Below are positions 30,294-38,657 of a DNA stretch of 64,000 nucleotides, piece after piece (the stretch's first letter is position 1; each line of letters begins with the position of its first letter). Location of the stretch: positions 226,671 through 290,670 of the forward strand of contig QOZR01000007.1 of assembly GCA_003576685.1 (NCBI GenBank), read 5' to 3'. The translations under genes and the position numbers were made by a program. Below the pieces are notes generated by a model. That model had not been told where the DNA came from, made no database searches, and worked only from the letters and a program-made list of their open reading frames with translations. The stretch comes from Virgifigura deserti (GTDB taxonomy: Bacteria; Pseudomonadota; Alphaproteobacteria; Dongiales; Dongiaceae).

Positions 30294-30319
30294 AGAAACC
30301 GCACCGGCCGGAGCACCTC

Positions 30320-31264
30320 ATGACCACATCCTGCACGCACACGATTCACAAGCATCAGAACCATATCGGCTGGAACCGGCAATTCGAGCCGGTGCTGACC
30401 GTCGCGCCGGGCGAGACGGTGGCGTTCGAGACCGTCGATTCTTCGGGCGCGCAGCTCGGCCCGGACTCGACCGTGGCGGACATTGCCACGCTCGATTTCG
30501 GCAAGGTGAACCCGGTCACTGGCCCGGTCGTGATCGACGGGGCAGAGCCGGGCGACGCGGTCAAGGTGACGCTGCTCGATTTCCAGCCCTCCGGCTGGGG
30601 CTGGACGGCGAACATTCCAGGCTTCGGCCTGCTCGCCGACCAGTTCAAGGAGCCGGCGCTCCATATCTGGAAATATGACCCGGCCGACATGGCGCCGGCG
30701 ATGTATGGGCCTGGCGGCCGCGTGCCGTTGAAGCCGTTCTGCGGCACGATCGGCCTGGCGCTGGAGGAGGTCGGGCTGCACAGTGTCGTTCCGCCGCGCC
30801 GTGTGGGCGGCAATATGGACATCCGCGACATGTCCGCCGGCACCGAACTCTATCTCCCGGTCGAGGTCGCCGGCGGCCTGTTCTCGGTCGGCGATACCCA
30901 CGCCGCGCAGGGCGACGGCGAGGTGTGCGGCACCGCGATCGAAAGCCCGATGACCGTCGCCCTCAAATTCGACCTGGTGAAGGGTGCCAACCTGCCCTTC
31001 CCGCGCTTCACCACCACGGGACCGGTCAGCCGCCATTTCGACGTTCGCGGCTATGAGGTCACGACCGGCATTGGTCCGGACCTGATGGAAGGCGCCCGCG
31101 CCGCGGTCAGCGGCATGATCGACCTGCTGACCGCCCGGCACGGTCTCTCGGCGATCGAGGCCTACATGCTCTGCAGCGTCTGCGCCGACCTGCGGATCAG
31201 CGAGATCGTCGATATGCCGAACTGGGTGGTGTCGCTCTATTTCCCGCGCGTCGTGTTCGAGTGA
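30320..31264 (+). CDS. Acetamidase/formamidase family protein
   Basis: 314 residues of the FmdA/AmdA family: N-terminal [19 protein letters not shown], then [40 protein letters not shown] (conserved metal/active-site region) and C-terminal [20 protein letters not shown]. These enzymes hydrolyse short amides to the acid and ammonia. It is cytoplasmic and sits inside a peptide-type ABC operon, so the transporter may import the amide or its precursor. Palindromic repeats flank it on both sides. Confidence 0.92.
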   Translation: MTTSCTHTIHKHQNHIGWNRQFEPVLTVAPGETVAFETVDSSGAQLGPDSTVADIATLDFGKVNPVTGPVVIDGAEPGDAVKVTLLDFQPSGWGWTANIPGFGLLADQFKEPALHIWKYDPADMAPAMYGPGGRVPLKPFCGTIGLALEEVGLHSVVPPRRVGGNMDIRDMSAGTELYLPVEVAGGLFSVGDTHAAQGDGEVCGTAIESPMTVALKFDLVKGANLPFPRFTTTGPVSRHFDVRGYEVTTGIGPDLMEGARAAVSGMIDLLTARHGLSAIEAYMLCSVCADLRISEIVDMPNWVVSLYFPRVVFE

Positions 31265-31281
31265 ACGTCATCGCCGCAGCC

Positions 31282-31312
31282 CCCTCACCCTGAGCCTGTC
31301 GAAGGGTGAGGG
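31282..31312. repeat. Palindromic repeat element A2
   Basis: Arms CCCTCACCCT (31282-31291) and AGGGTGAGGG (31303-31312) with loop GAGCCTGTCGA. Same stem type as A1 but with the loop inverted. It starts 18 bases after the amidase stop. Confidence 0.75.
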
Positions 31313-31339
31313 AGTAATGCCTGATGCCCGGCCGGCAAG

Positions 31340-31368
31340 CCTCATGCTTCGACAAGCTCAGCATGAGG
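31340..31368. repeat. Palindromic repeat element B2
   Basis: Arms CCTCATGCT (31340-31348) and AGCATGAGG (31360-31368) with loop TCGACAAGCTC. Same stem type as B1 but with the loop inverted. It ends 14 bases before the next ABC ATPase start, and reads LRQAQ when translated, the usual trace of this repeat family. Confidence 0.75.
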
Positions 31369-31382
31369 ACTATGATCCGCAT

Positions 31383-32360
31383 ATGTCCGCAGAACAGCCG
31401 CTCCTGCAGGTAGAGGATCTCTCGGTCGGCTTCGCGACCGAGGAGGGGCGCATCACGGTCGTCGAGGACGTCTCCTTCACGGTCGCCGCGGGGCGGACGG
31501 TTGGGCTGGTCGGCGAGTCCGGCTGCGGCAAGAGCGTTACGGCGATGTCGATCATGCGTCTTCAGCCCTCGCCGCCGAGCCATATCGACGGCGGACGCAT
31601 TCTGTTCGAGGGCACCGACCTACTGGCGCTTCCCGAGAGCGCGATGCGCGGTGTGCGCGGCGACCGCATCGGCATGATCTTCCAGGAGCCGATGACGAGC
31701 CTGAACCCCACGCTGTCCATCGGCTTCCAGATCGGCGAGGTGCTGCGGCTGCATCGCGGAATGACCGGCGCGGCGGCGCGCGAGAAGAGTATCGAGATCC
31801 TGCGGCTGGTCGGCGTCGGCGCGGTCGAGCGGCGCGTCGACCAGTATCCGCATCAGCTCTCGGGCGGCTTGCGCCAGCGTGTGATGATCGCCATGGCGCT
31901 GGTCTGCAATCCGCGGCTGCTGATCGCCGACGAGCCGACGACAGCCCTCGACGTTACCATTCAGGCGCAGATCCTGGAGCTTCTGAGGCGGCTGCAGCGC
32001 GAGCTCGGCATGGCGATCCTGCTGATCACGCACGATCTCGGCATTGTCGCCGAGTTCTGTGACGAGGTCGTCGTGATGTATGCCGGGCGCGTGGTGGAGC
32101 GGAGCGGCGTGCGACCATTGTTCGCGTCACCCCGTCACCCCTACACCGCCGGTCTGCTCGCGGCGATGCCGCGACTGACCAAGCGCGGCGGCCGGCTAGT
32201 GACGATTCCGGGCATGGTGCCGCCGCCGGCGGCGCGCGGCGCGGGCTGCAGCTTCGCCGACCGTTGCCCGCGCGTCTTGCCGCGCTGCCGGGCAGAGCGG
32301 CCGCCGCTGGTCCCACACGCCCCGGGGCATGACGCCGCCTGCTGGAATCCGCCGCCATGA
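31383..32360 (+). CDS. Peptide-type ABC transporter ATP-binding protein (DppD-like)
   Basis: 325 residues. Walker [16 protein letters not shown], signature [15 protein letters not shown], Walker [13 protein letters not shown], switch [10 protein letters not shown] and the C-terminal oligopeptide/dipeptide domain with cysteines ([15 protein letters not shown]). I start it at ATG 31383 because upstream in-frame codons are just the translated repeat B2. It overlaps the next ATPase by ATGA. With the DppF-like protein it powers the importer. Confidence 0.92.
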   Translation: MSAEQPLLQVEDLSVGFATEEGRITVVEDVSFTVAAGRTVGLVGESGCGKSVTAMSIMRLQPSPPSHIDGGRILFEGTDLLALPESAMRGVRGDRIGMIFQEPMTSLNPTLSIGFQIGEVLRLHRGMTGAAAREKSIEILRLVGVGAVERRVDQYPHQLSGGLRQRVMIAMALVCNPRLLIADEPTTALDVTIQAQILELLRRLQRELGMAILLITHDLGIVAEFCDEVVVMYAGRVVERSGVRPLFASPRHPYTAGLLAAMPRLTKRGGRLVTIPGMVPPPAARGAGCSFADRCPRVLPRCRAERPPLVPHAPGHDAACWNPPP

Positions 32361-33340
32361 ACGCCTTGCCGCAGGAAGCGGCGGAAACGCCGCTGCTCGA
32401 GCTCACCGACGTCACCAAGCACTTCCCCTCGCGTGACGGGCAGGGCGTCGTGCATGCGGTGGACGGCGTGAGCCTGACGCTCCGGCGCGGCGAGACGCTC
32501 GGCATCGTCGGCGAGTCGGGCTGCGGCAAGTCGACGCTCGCCCGCGTCATCCTGCGCCTGGTCGAACCCACCTCCGGCGCCATCGACTTCGAGGGCGAGG
32601 ATCTTCTCGGCCTCGGCCCCCGTGCATTGCGGACAAGGCGGCGCGACATGCAGCTGATCTTTCAGGACCCGTACGCCTCGCTTGACCCGCGCTTCACGAT
32701 CGAAGCCGTCATCGGCGAGCCGCTGGCGATCCACGGCATCGGTGGTCGCGAGGCGCGGCGGCGGCGCGTCGCCGATCTGCTGCAGACTGTCGGCCTCAAC
32801 GCCGATGCGGCGCGGCGCTATCCGCACGAATTCTCCGGCGGCCAGCGGCAGCGGATCGGGATCGCTCGGGCGATCGCGCTGGAGCCGAAGCTGGTCATCG
32901 CCGACGAGCCGGTGTCGGCGCTCGACGTCTCGATCCAGTCGCAAATCCTGAACCTTCTGGTCGATCTCAGGGAGCGACTCGGCCTGTCCTATATCTTCAT
33001 CTCTCACGACCTCGCCGTGGTCGAGCATATCAGCGACCGCGTCGCGGTGATGTATCTGGGCCGCATCGTCGAGATCGCGGACACCGAGACGCTCTATGCG
33101 AATCCCAGCCACCCTTATACCCAGGCGCTGATCTCCGCGATTCCCGAACCCGACCCGGAGCGCAGGCGGGAGCGCATCGTCCTTCGCGGCGACATCCCCA
33201 GCCCGGAAGACCCGCCGACCGGCTGCCGCTTCCACCCGCGATGCCCCAAGGTCATGCCGCATTGCGGGGACAAGACGCCGACACTCCGGAACATCGGCAC
33301 GGCGGACCGGCCGCACCTCGTCGAGTGCCATCTCTATTGA
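32357..33340 (+). CDS. Peptide-type ABC transporter ATP-binding protein (DppF-like)
   Basis: 327 residues. Walker [17 protein letters not shown]-loop [13 protein letters not shown], signature [15 protein letters not shown], Walker [13 protein letters not shown], switch [10 protein letters not shown] and C-terminal [14 protein letters not shown]. Last gene of the transporter-amidase operon. Confidence 0.93.
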   Translation: MNALPQEAAETPLLELTDVTKHFPSRDGQGVVHAVDGVSLTLRRGETLGIVGESGCGKSTLARVILRLVEPTSGAIDFEGEDLLGLGPRALRTRRRDMQLIFQDPYASLDPRFTIEAVIGEPLAIHGIGGREARRRRVADLLQTVGLNADAARRYPHEFSGGQRQRIGIARAIALEPKLVIADEPVSALDVSIQSQILNLLVDLRERLGLSYIFISHDLAVVEHISDRVAVMYLGRIVEIADTETLYANPSHPYTQALISAIPEPDPERRRERIVLRGDIPSPEDPPTGCRFHPRCPKVMPHCGDKTPTLRNIGTADRPHLVECHLY

Positions 33341-33427
33341 AGCCGGAGCCGGCTCGTCATTTGCTTCCGGCCCTCGCGCGCACCACATACCTTCCAGGGG
33401 CCGGATGAATTGAGCCGAGAGGCGGAG

Positions 33428-33643
33428 ATGATGGCCGAGGACAAGCCGATTCCGAAACGGCGGACGGGAGCACCGCAGAACGCCGAGCTGATGCCCAGGC
33501 GGAGCAAGGACGCCCCAGCGGAGGATAGGAGCAAACCCGAGCGGGAACGGGACAAAGCGGACGACGAGGACCCGGTGACGCGCGCGTCAGAAGAGTCCTT
33601 CCCGGCCAGCGACCCGCCGGGCTGGATCGCCACCACGACATAG
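33428..33643 (+). CDS. Small hydrophilic protein with SEESFPASDPPGW tail
   Basis: 71 residues, highly charged (DKPIPKRRTGAP, KPERERDKADDED), ending in VTRASEESFPASDPPGWIAT. That C-terminal motif recurs in small alphaproteobacterial proteins of unknown function. ATG 33428 follows AGAGG; a TTG at 33410 is an alternative. It is monocistronic and convergent with the methyltransferase gene. Confidence 0.65.
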   Translation: MMAEDKPIPKRRTGAPQNAELMPRRSKDAPAEDRSKPERERDKADDEDPVTRASEESFPASDPPGWIATTT

Positions 33644-33656
33644 TGCCGGCGGCTGG

Positions 33657-34493
33657 TTAGTCGGTTCTCTCGAATACTGCCTGCACGACCCGAAGCCGCT
33701 CCTCCCGGATATTGCGATCGAGATTCGCTAGCCTGGTCCGAAAATCCGGCCCCACGACGAGATGTCGGCCGGGAACCTCGGCCGCGGCACTGTCGCGGCG
33801 CGCCCGCATCTCCTGAAACCAAGCGATGACGGCATCGGTGCAATCCCGCCAGGCGCATTGGCGAAAGCCCGCCGACGTCAGAAGGTCGCGCAAGGCGTCG
33901 GGCGGGATGAGAAAGCTCAGCTCCGCCGACGAGGCCCAGGGAACCGGGAAGTGCAGGCCGTCCACTTTCGGGCCGGCGAGAACGTCGTTGAGCGCGAGCC
34001 GGCCGCCCGGCCGCAGCACGCGATGACTCTCCGCATAGAGACGGGCCTTGTCGGCGATGTTCATCGCCGCATGCTGGGTCCAGACAACATCGAAATCGCC
34101 ATCGGCGAATGGCATGGCGAGCGCGTCGCCCTGCCGGAAGGATACACGATCGGCCAGCCCGGTGCGGGCGGTCAGCATTGTGGCGGTACGGCAGAAATCC
34201 TCCGTCAGGTCCAGCCCGGTCACGCGACAGCCGAATTCCGTCGCCAGGAAACGCGCCGGCCCGCCGATGCCGCTGCCGACATCGAGCACCGCGAGATCTG
34301 GCCGGAGTTCTGCCATGCCTGCTAGCTCACGGGTCGCGGCGTCGCCGCGGAGGTGGAACTGGTCGAACGGGGTGAGATCGGCCGGCACCAATGCGTTCGG
34401 ATCTTTTCCGGCGGCGCGCACCGCCTCCAGGATCTTGTCTCCGAGGTCCGCTTGGCTGTAATGGCGCTCGACGACGGCTTTGGCATCGGTCAT
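33657..34493 (-). CDS. Class I SAM-dependent methyltransferase
   Basis: 278 residues. Motif I VLDVGSGIGGPARFLA, motif post-I VTGLDLTEDF, motif II FDVVWTQHAAMNI and motif III ESHRVLRPGGRLALND, in the UbiE/sarcosine-dimethylglycine methyltransferase-like group. Starts at ATG 34493 with GGGAGGG upstream; the longer frame is unsupported. It is 40 bases downstream of the XRE regulator, same strand, so they are probably co-transcribed. The substrate is unknown. Confidence 0.88.
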   Translation of the reverse strand: MTDAKAVVERHYSQADLGDKILEAVRAAGKDPNALVPADLTPFDQFHLRGDAATRELAGMAELRPDLAVLDVGSGIGGPARFLATEFGCRVTGLDLTEDFCRTATMLTARTGLADRVSFRQGDALAMPFADGDFDVVWTQHAAMNIADKARLYAESHRVLRPGGRLALNDVLAGPKVDGLHFPVPWASSAELSFLIPPDALRDLLTSAGFRQCAWRDCTDAVIAWFQEMRARRDSAAAEVPGRHLVVGPDFRTRLANLDRNIREERLRVVQAVFERTD

Positions 34494-34533
34494 CCGACCC
34501 TCCCTTGGTTGAAGACACGAACTCGCAAGGCAC

Positions 34534-35349
34534 TCAACCGTGCTCCTGCCTCGGCGCCGCAGTTGCGGAGCCGCGCAAGACCTCCGCCGTCGCGGTGTCG
34601 GCGGGATAGAAGGCCTCCAGCGCCAGTTCCGAGAGGGTGATGTCGACCGGCGTTCCGAAGACCGTCGTCGTGCTGAAGAGGCTGAGAATACCGCCGTCCG
34701 TGACGAGCCGAAGGGGAACGACCACTCCGGCATAGTCTTGGTCCGTCGCAGTCTCGCCTTGGTCCAGGACCGGATAGTCGCGGAGTTCGTTCATGAGATC
34801 GGCGAGGACGGAATCGGCGGTGACGTCGATCTGGTGACGCAGCCGCGCGAGCAGATGCGAACGCCATTCCGAAAGATTGGCGATGCGCGGTGCGAGGCCT
34901 TCCGGGTGCAGGCTGAGGCGGAGCACATTGACAGGCGGTCGCAACAAAGCGGGGGCGGCACCGGCGAGCAGAGGTGCGACCGCATCATTCGAGGCGACGA
35001 GCGTCCAATGGCGGTCGACGGCAAGCGCGGGATAAGGCTCGTGCCCCTTGAGCACCAGCTCCACGGCCTTGCGTGCCGTCTCGAGCGCGGGATCCGCGAG
35101 GGGCCGCTCCGGAAAGACAGGGGCGTATCCGGCGGCGGTCAGCAGCGCATTGCGCTCGCGCAGCGGGATATCCAGGCTCTCGGCAAGATGCAGGACCATG
35201 TCGCGACTCGGCAGCGAACGCCCGGTCTCGAGAAAGCTGAGATGCCGCGTCGAGATATTGGCCTCGCAGGCCAGGTCGAGCTGACTCATGCGCCGGCGTT
35301 GGCGCCAGCTGCGCAGAAGCTCGCCGACGGGATGCACGGAACCCATCAT
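34534..35349 (-). CDS. XRE-family regulator with MmyB-like ligand-binding domain
   Basis: 271 residues: an N-terminal helix-turn-helix (RRRMSQLDLACEANISTRHL, FLETGRSLPSRDMV) and a MmyB-type PAS-like ligand domain (GHEPYPALAVDRHWTLVASN, LRLSLHPEGLAPRIANLSEW). Such regulators usually control a divergent small enzyme operon; here an NTF2-like and a monooxygenase-like gene start 125 bases away with a palindrome between. Confidence 0.9.
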   Translation of the reverse strand: MMGSVHPVGELLRSWRQRRRMSQLDLACEANISTRHLSFLETGRSLPSRDMVLHLAESLDIPLRERNALLTAAGYAPVFPERPLADPALETARKAVELVLKGHEPYPALAVDRHWTLVASNDAVAPLLAGAAPALLRPPVNVLRLSLHPEGLAPRIANLSEWRSHLLARLRHQIDVTADSVLADLMNELRDYPVLDQGETATDQDYAGVVVPLRLVTDGGILSLFSTTTVFGTPVDITLSELALEAFYPADTATAEVLRGSATAAPRQEHG

Positions 35350-35384
35350 GGCCGGGAGGATAGCCCACAGGTGTCCGGACCGCC

Positions 35385-35401
35385 ATTACCTCCGGCGTAA
35401 T
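35385..35401. promoter_or_regulatory. Candidate operator of the MmyB-type XRE regulator
   Basis: ATTACCTCCGGCGTAAT, a 17-base imperfect palindrome (ATTAC/GTAAT outer arms) between the divergent xre and NTF2-like genes. From memory, MmyB-like regulators often have ATTACCTC-N-GAGGTAAT-type sites; two positions differ here. Confidence 0.4.
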
Positions 35402-35474
35402 CGACACCGCTCCGCCGACGGCGCGATAGTGCCCTCACCCGGACGCCCCGGGCCATATTCGAGGGAGCATCATC

Positions 35475-35837
35475 ATGACGAACGCCGCAGAAATCGCCGA
35501 CCGCTACATCGCGCTTTGGAACGAGACCGACGCCGGTCTCCGGCGCGAGCTGATCACGCAAACCTGGACCGAAACCGCGCGCTATATCGACCCGATGATG
35601 CAGGGCGAAGGCCATGACGGCATCGACACCATGATCGCCGGCGTCCAGCAGCAGTTTCCCGGCCATCGCTTCTCGCTGGTCGGACAGCCGGACGGCCACG
35701 CCGACCGCATCCGCTTTTCCTGGAAGCTGGCGGCCGACGGAGCACCAGCCGTGGCGCAGGGTACCGATTTCGCCATCGTGGCCGCCGACGGACGGCTTGA
35801 AGGCGTGACCGGGTTCTTGGATCAGGTCGCTGCCTAA
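35475..35837 (+). CDS. NTF2-like / SnoaL-type protein
   Basis: 120 residues with the SnoaL-like cone fold pattern: IADRYIALWNETDAGLRREL, WTETARYIDPMM, FPGHRFSLVGQPDGHADRIR and DFAIVAADGRLEGVTGF. The fold hosts isomerases, hydrolases or binding proteins; no specific activity is evident. It is 14 bases ahead of the ABM gene, probably one operon under the divergent XRE regulator. Confidence 0.85.
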   Translation: MTNAAEIADRYIALWNETDAGLRRELITQTWTETARYIDPMMQGEGHDGIDTMIAGVQQQFPGHRFSLVGQPDGHADRIRFSWKLAADGAPAVAQGTDFAIVAADGRLEGVTGFLDQVAA

Positions 35838-35851
35838 GGGAGAGATAGCAG

Positions 35852-36184
35852 ATGAGTGAGTTCGCCGTCATCGTTTCCCTCCACCTCAAGCCCGGCTGCG
35901 AGGAGGAGTTTCTTCGCCTCCTCACGCCGGTGCTCGACGCCATGCGGCATGAGCCGACTTTCATCAATGCCGCGCTCCATCAGGACCCCGAAGATCCGAC
36001 CCGCTTCATGCTCTACGAAACCTGGGCGGACCGGGACGATCTGGTCGACGTCCAGATGAAGCGCGCCTATCGGAGCGCCTATGAGGCTCGCTTGCCCGAC
36101 CTGCTCCAGGAACCGCGGCGGCCGAAGGTATGGCGGCCCTTGCGCAGAGATTTCACGTTCTTCGCGACACGCCCTCCCGCTTGA
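35852..36184 (+). CDS. Antibiotic biosynthesis monooxygenase (ABM/YgiN-like) domain protein
   Basis: 110 residues with the dimeric ferredoxin-like ABM pattern (VIVSLHLKPGCEEEFLRLL, NAALHQDPEDPTRFMLYETW, QMKRAYRSAYEARL). Members act as quinol or small-molecule monooxygenases or as heme/quinone-binding proteins. It follows the NTF2-like gene. Its 3' end overlaps the convergent ogt-like gene by 32 bases. Confidence 0.85.
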   Translation: MSEFAVIVSLHLKPGCEEEFLRLLTPVLDAMRHEPTFINAALHQDPEDPTRFMLYETWADRDDLVDVQMKRAYRSAYEARLPDLLQEPRRPKVWRPLRRDFTFFATRPPA

Positions 36185-36644
36185 GCAGCGCCCGCTTGCG
36201 CTTGACGCCCCACCGGTAGCCGGCCAGTGCGCCGTCCTTGCGCCGGACCCGGTGGCAGGGAATAGCGACGGCGATCATATTCGCCGCGCAGGCTTCGCCG
36301 ACGGCATAGGCCTCCTTCGGCGCGCCGATGCGCTCGGCGATCTCCGAGTAGCTCGCCGTGGAACCGGCAGGAATCTCTCGCAGCGCCTGCCAGACGCGCT
36401 GCTGGAAGTCCGTGCCGCGCGGGTCGAGCGGCAGATCGAGCCCCTGTCCCGGCGCTTCGATGAAGCCGACGACCTTGGCCATCAAGGGCTCGAGCGCCCG
36501 ATCACCGCCGACCAGCCGCGCCCCGGGGAAGCGATTCCGGAGATCCCGCCGCAAGATGGCGGGATCGTCGCCGAGGAGGATGGCGCAGATGCCCTTGTCG
36601 GTCGCCGCGACAAGGACCGAGCCGAGCCAGCATTCCCCGATCAT
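36153..36644 (-). CDS. Methylated-DNA-protein-cysteine methyltransferase domain (Ada C-terminal half paralogue), possibly frameshifted
   Basis: 163 residues homologous to the C-terminal half of the window's Ada: WLGSVLVAATDKGICAILLG, TDFQQRVWQALREIPAGSTA and the active-site IPCHRVRRKDG with the methyl-accepting cysteine. It removes O6-methyl groups from guanine. The frame stays open upstream of ATG 36644 (reading VGLPIRF, as Ada reads AAIRF) without a start codon, while the only ATG with a good ribosome site (36780) is in another frame and ends in an ATGA overlap here. Either translational coupling or a frameshift near 36720-36740 is implied. An Ada-box-like site precedes it. Confidence 0.8.
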   Translation of the reverse strand: MIGECWLGSVLVAATDKGICAILLGDDPAILRRDLRNRFPGARLVGGDRALEPLMAKVVGFIEAPGQGLDLPLDPRGTDFQQRVWQALREIPAGSTASYSEIAERIGAPKEAYAVGEACAANMIAVAIPCHRVRRKDGALAGYRWGVKRKRALLKREGVSRRT

Positions 36645-36780
36645 GAAGCGGATCGGCAGGCCGACGCTGTCGAAACTGTCCGTGCTCCGGTCATGCTCCG
36701 CGACGACGGCCTTACACTTGCCATCGTCGGCCGTGGCGGGCGGTGCTCTTCGATTCTCGTCTCTGCGGAGGTCATCATGA
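36641..36780 (-). CDS. Short upstream frame coupled to the ogt-like gene
   Basis: ATG 36780 with AAGGAG upstream opens a 45-codon frame (MMTSAETRIEEHRPPRP...) whose TGA overlaps the ogt-like ATG at 36644. Its position relative to the Ada box matches the real ada start. The later codons look less protein-like than the overlapping ogt frame, so this is probably the original N-terminus of that gene separated by a frameshift. Confidence 0.35.
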
Positions 36781-36861
36781 TGCTCCTTCTCGCTGCCGGC
36801 CGCGCTGTGCGGCCTCTGGCTTCGATAGTGGAGATTCGCGGGCCAGGTGGCACTCCGGGCC

Positions 36862-36874
36862 TTGCTTTAGAATT
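36862..36874 (-). promoter_or_regulatory. Ada-box-like site (AAT-N6-GCAA) before the ogt-like gene
   Basis: On the minus strand AAT-TCTAAA-GCAA, an exact match to the E. coli Ada A-box pattern. The flanking GGCACTCCGG-N-CCTTGCT is shared with the region upstream of ada (43639-43657), so the promoters are paralogous. Confidence 0.5.
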
Positions 36875-36888
36875 GGAAAATGCCCTTG

Positions 36889-36914
36889 GGAACGACGGGT
36901 CCGAGCCCTTAGTT
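36889..36914 (+). promoter_or_regulatory. Candidate EcfG-type promoter (GGAAC-N17-AGTT)
   Basis: GGAAC at 36889-36893, 17 bases, then AGTT at 36911-36914. Only the first -10 base departs from GGAAC-N16/17-CGTT. It lies 75 bases before the Tat-exported aldo-keto reductase. Confidence 0.4.
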
Positions 36915-36988
36915 TCAACTGTGAAAGCGCATCCGGCTCTCGACCCGCGATAGGCCCGCGATAGGCCCACGATAGGATGGAGCATCGC

Positions 36989-37912
36989 ATGACGACGACG
37001 CGGCGGACGATTCTCCAAGCTGTCCTGGCGACGGCGGCGGCCGCGATATTGCCGCCTCCGCTGAAAGGAGCGGCGCAAGGCCGTCCGCCGGCGACGAAAC
37101 CCATTCCCTCGACAGGGGAGGCCCTTCCCGTCGTCGGCCTCGGAAGCTGGATCACCTTCAATGTCGGCGACGATCCGGTGCTCCGGGACGAATGCGCGGC
37201 CGTGATGGCGGCTTTCTTCGACGCGGGTGGGCGGATCATCGACTCTTCGCCCATGTACGGCTCGTCGCAGGACGTGATCGGCTATGGCCTCGAGAAGCTC
37301 GGGCGGCCGTCGCGCCTGTTCTCGGCGGAAAAGGTCTGGACCTCCTCGGGCGACAACGGCCCGGCGCAGATCGAGGAGTCGCGCCGCTTCTGGGGCGTCC
37401 CGCGCTTCGATCTTCTCCAGGTCCACAATCTCGTTGCGTGGGAGGAGCATCTGAAGACGCTGTTCGAGATGAAGGCGGCCGGACAGTTGCGCTATGTCGG
37501 GATCACGACCTCGGAGGGCCGGCGCCATGACCTATTCGAGGAGATCATGCGCACGCAGCCGCTCGATTTCGTCCAGATCACCTACAACGTCGTCGATCGC
37601 GAGGTGGAGGACCGGATCCTGCCGCTGGCGAGAGACCGCGGCATGGGCGTCATCGTCAACCGCCCCTTCCAGCAGGGAGTGCTGACCCAGCGGCTGGAGG
37701 GCGAGCCGCTGCCCGAATGGGCGACCGAGATCGGCGCGTCGACCTGGGCACAATTCATCCTGAAGTTCATCGTCTCGCACCCGGCCGTGACAGTGGCGAT
37801 CCCGGCGACGACCCGCGTCGATCATGTGCGCGAGAACCTGGCCGCCGCCACAGGCCCGATGCCGGACGAGGCGACGCGTCGGCGCATGGCCGCCTATGTG
37901 CAAGACCTCTGA
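36989..37912 (+). CDS. Tat-exported aldo-keto reductase
   Basis: 307 residues. A twin-arginine signal (TTTRRTILQAVLATAAAAIL) at the N-terminus, then the aldo-keto reductase barrel: FFDAGGRIIDSSPMYGSSQD (catalytic Asp/Tyr region), FDLLQVHNL, GQLRYVGITTSEGRRHD and a C-terminal IPATTRVDHVRENLAAA. Export of a folded NAD(P)H enzyme is unusual but the family does include Tat-dependent members. ATG 36989 follows GGATGGAG. It overlaps the DUF6064 gene by one base (TGATG). Confidence 0.88.
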   Translation: MTTTRRTILQAVLATAAAAILPPPLKGAAQGRPPATKPIPSTGEALPVVGLGSWITFNVGDDPVLRDECAAVMAAFFDAGGRIIDSSPMYGSSQDVIGYGLEKLGRPSRLFSAEKVWTSSGDNGPAQIEESRRFWGVPRFDLLQVHNLVAWEEHLKTLFEMKAAGQLRYVGITTSEGRRHDLFEEIMRTQPLDFVQITYNVVDREVEDRILPLARDRGMGVIVNRPFQQGVLTQRLEGEPLPEWATEIGASTWAQFILKFIVSHPAVTVAIPATTRVDHVRENLAAATGPMPDEATRRRMAAYVQDL

Positions 37913-38619
37913 TGCCGGAATGGTGGACCTACAGGCTCGAGGACTTCCTGCTCTTCTCTCCGCGCGTCTACTGGCGGATGTTCGAACTGCACAACGCGGC
38001 CGTCTGGCCCCTCCAGATCCCGGCTCTGGCTCTCGGCGCGATAATCCTGGTATGGATCGTTCGGCCACGTCAGTGGCCGGATCTGGGGTCGGACCGGCTC
38101 GTCTCGATCATTCTGGCGGCGGCTTGGGTCTGGGTCGCATGGAGCTTCCTCTGGAACCGCTACGCCACGATCAACTGGGCCGCGACATACGTGGCTCCGG
38201 CATTCGTCCTGCAGGCGCTGCTGCTCCTCTGGATCGGGAGCCTGCGGGGCCGCCTGCACTTCGCGGCGGACCGGACCGTTCGGGGCGTGGTCGGCCTCGC
38301 CCTCTTCCTCTATTCACTGGTCCTGCACCCGCTCGTGGCGCCGCTCGTGGCGCCGCTCGCGGGCCGGCCAATCCAGGCGGCGGAAGTCTTCGGCATCGCG
38401 CCGGATCCGACCGCGATCGCGACGCTCGGCCTGCTGTCGATCGGGGCCGGCGGCGCCATTGCATGGCTGCTCCTCGCAATTCCGCTGGCTTGGTGTGTCG
38501 TGAGCTGGGCGACCCTTCATGCCATGGGGGCGTCGGAGAGCTGGATCCCGCTCACGGCCGCTGGTCTTGCCGTCCTGTCACGGCTTTGGCCTCGGATCGG
38601 CAGCGGCGCTCTCCGATGA
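37912..38619 (+). CDS. DUF6064 family membrane protein
   Basis: 235 residues with six hydrophobic helices and a conserved-type N-terminus (RLEDFLLFSPRVYWRMFELH, NAAVWPLQIPALALGAIIL). Includes SFLWNRYATINWAATYVAPA. Function unknown. The start is coupled to the aldo-keto reductase stop, implying co-translation, so the two may act together at the membrane. Confidence 0.8.
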   Translation: MPEWWTYRLEDFLLFSPRVYWRMFELHNAAVWPLQIPALALGAIILVWIVRPRQWPDLGSDRLVSIILAAAWVWVAWSFLWNRYATINWAATYVAPAFVLQALLLLWIGSLRGRLHFAADRTVRGVVGLALFLYSLVLHPLVAPLVAPLAGRPIQAAEVFGIAPDPTAIATLGLLSIGAGGAIAWLLLAIPLAWCVVSWATLHAMGASESWIPLTAAGLAVLSRLWPRIGSGALR

Positions 38620-38657
38620 GGGCGCCATAGCCGCTCCCATCACGAAACCTTCTGTTA

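Noticed and set aside
36850..36866. TGGCACT...TTGCT resembling a sigma-54 promoter upstream of the aldo-keto reductase
   Set aside because: The GG-GC spacing is 13 instead of 10 bases, which sigma-54 does not tolerate; the similarity belongs to the shared ada upstream block.
36924..36931. AAAGCGCA, identical to the E. coli Ada box core, upstream of the aldo-keto reductase
   Set aside because: It is outside the sequence shared with ada and in the other direction; an eight-base match may be chance, so no Ada control of the reductase is claimed.
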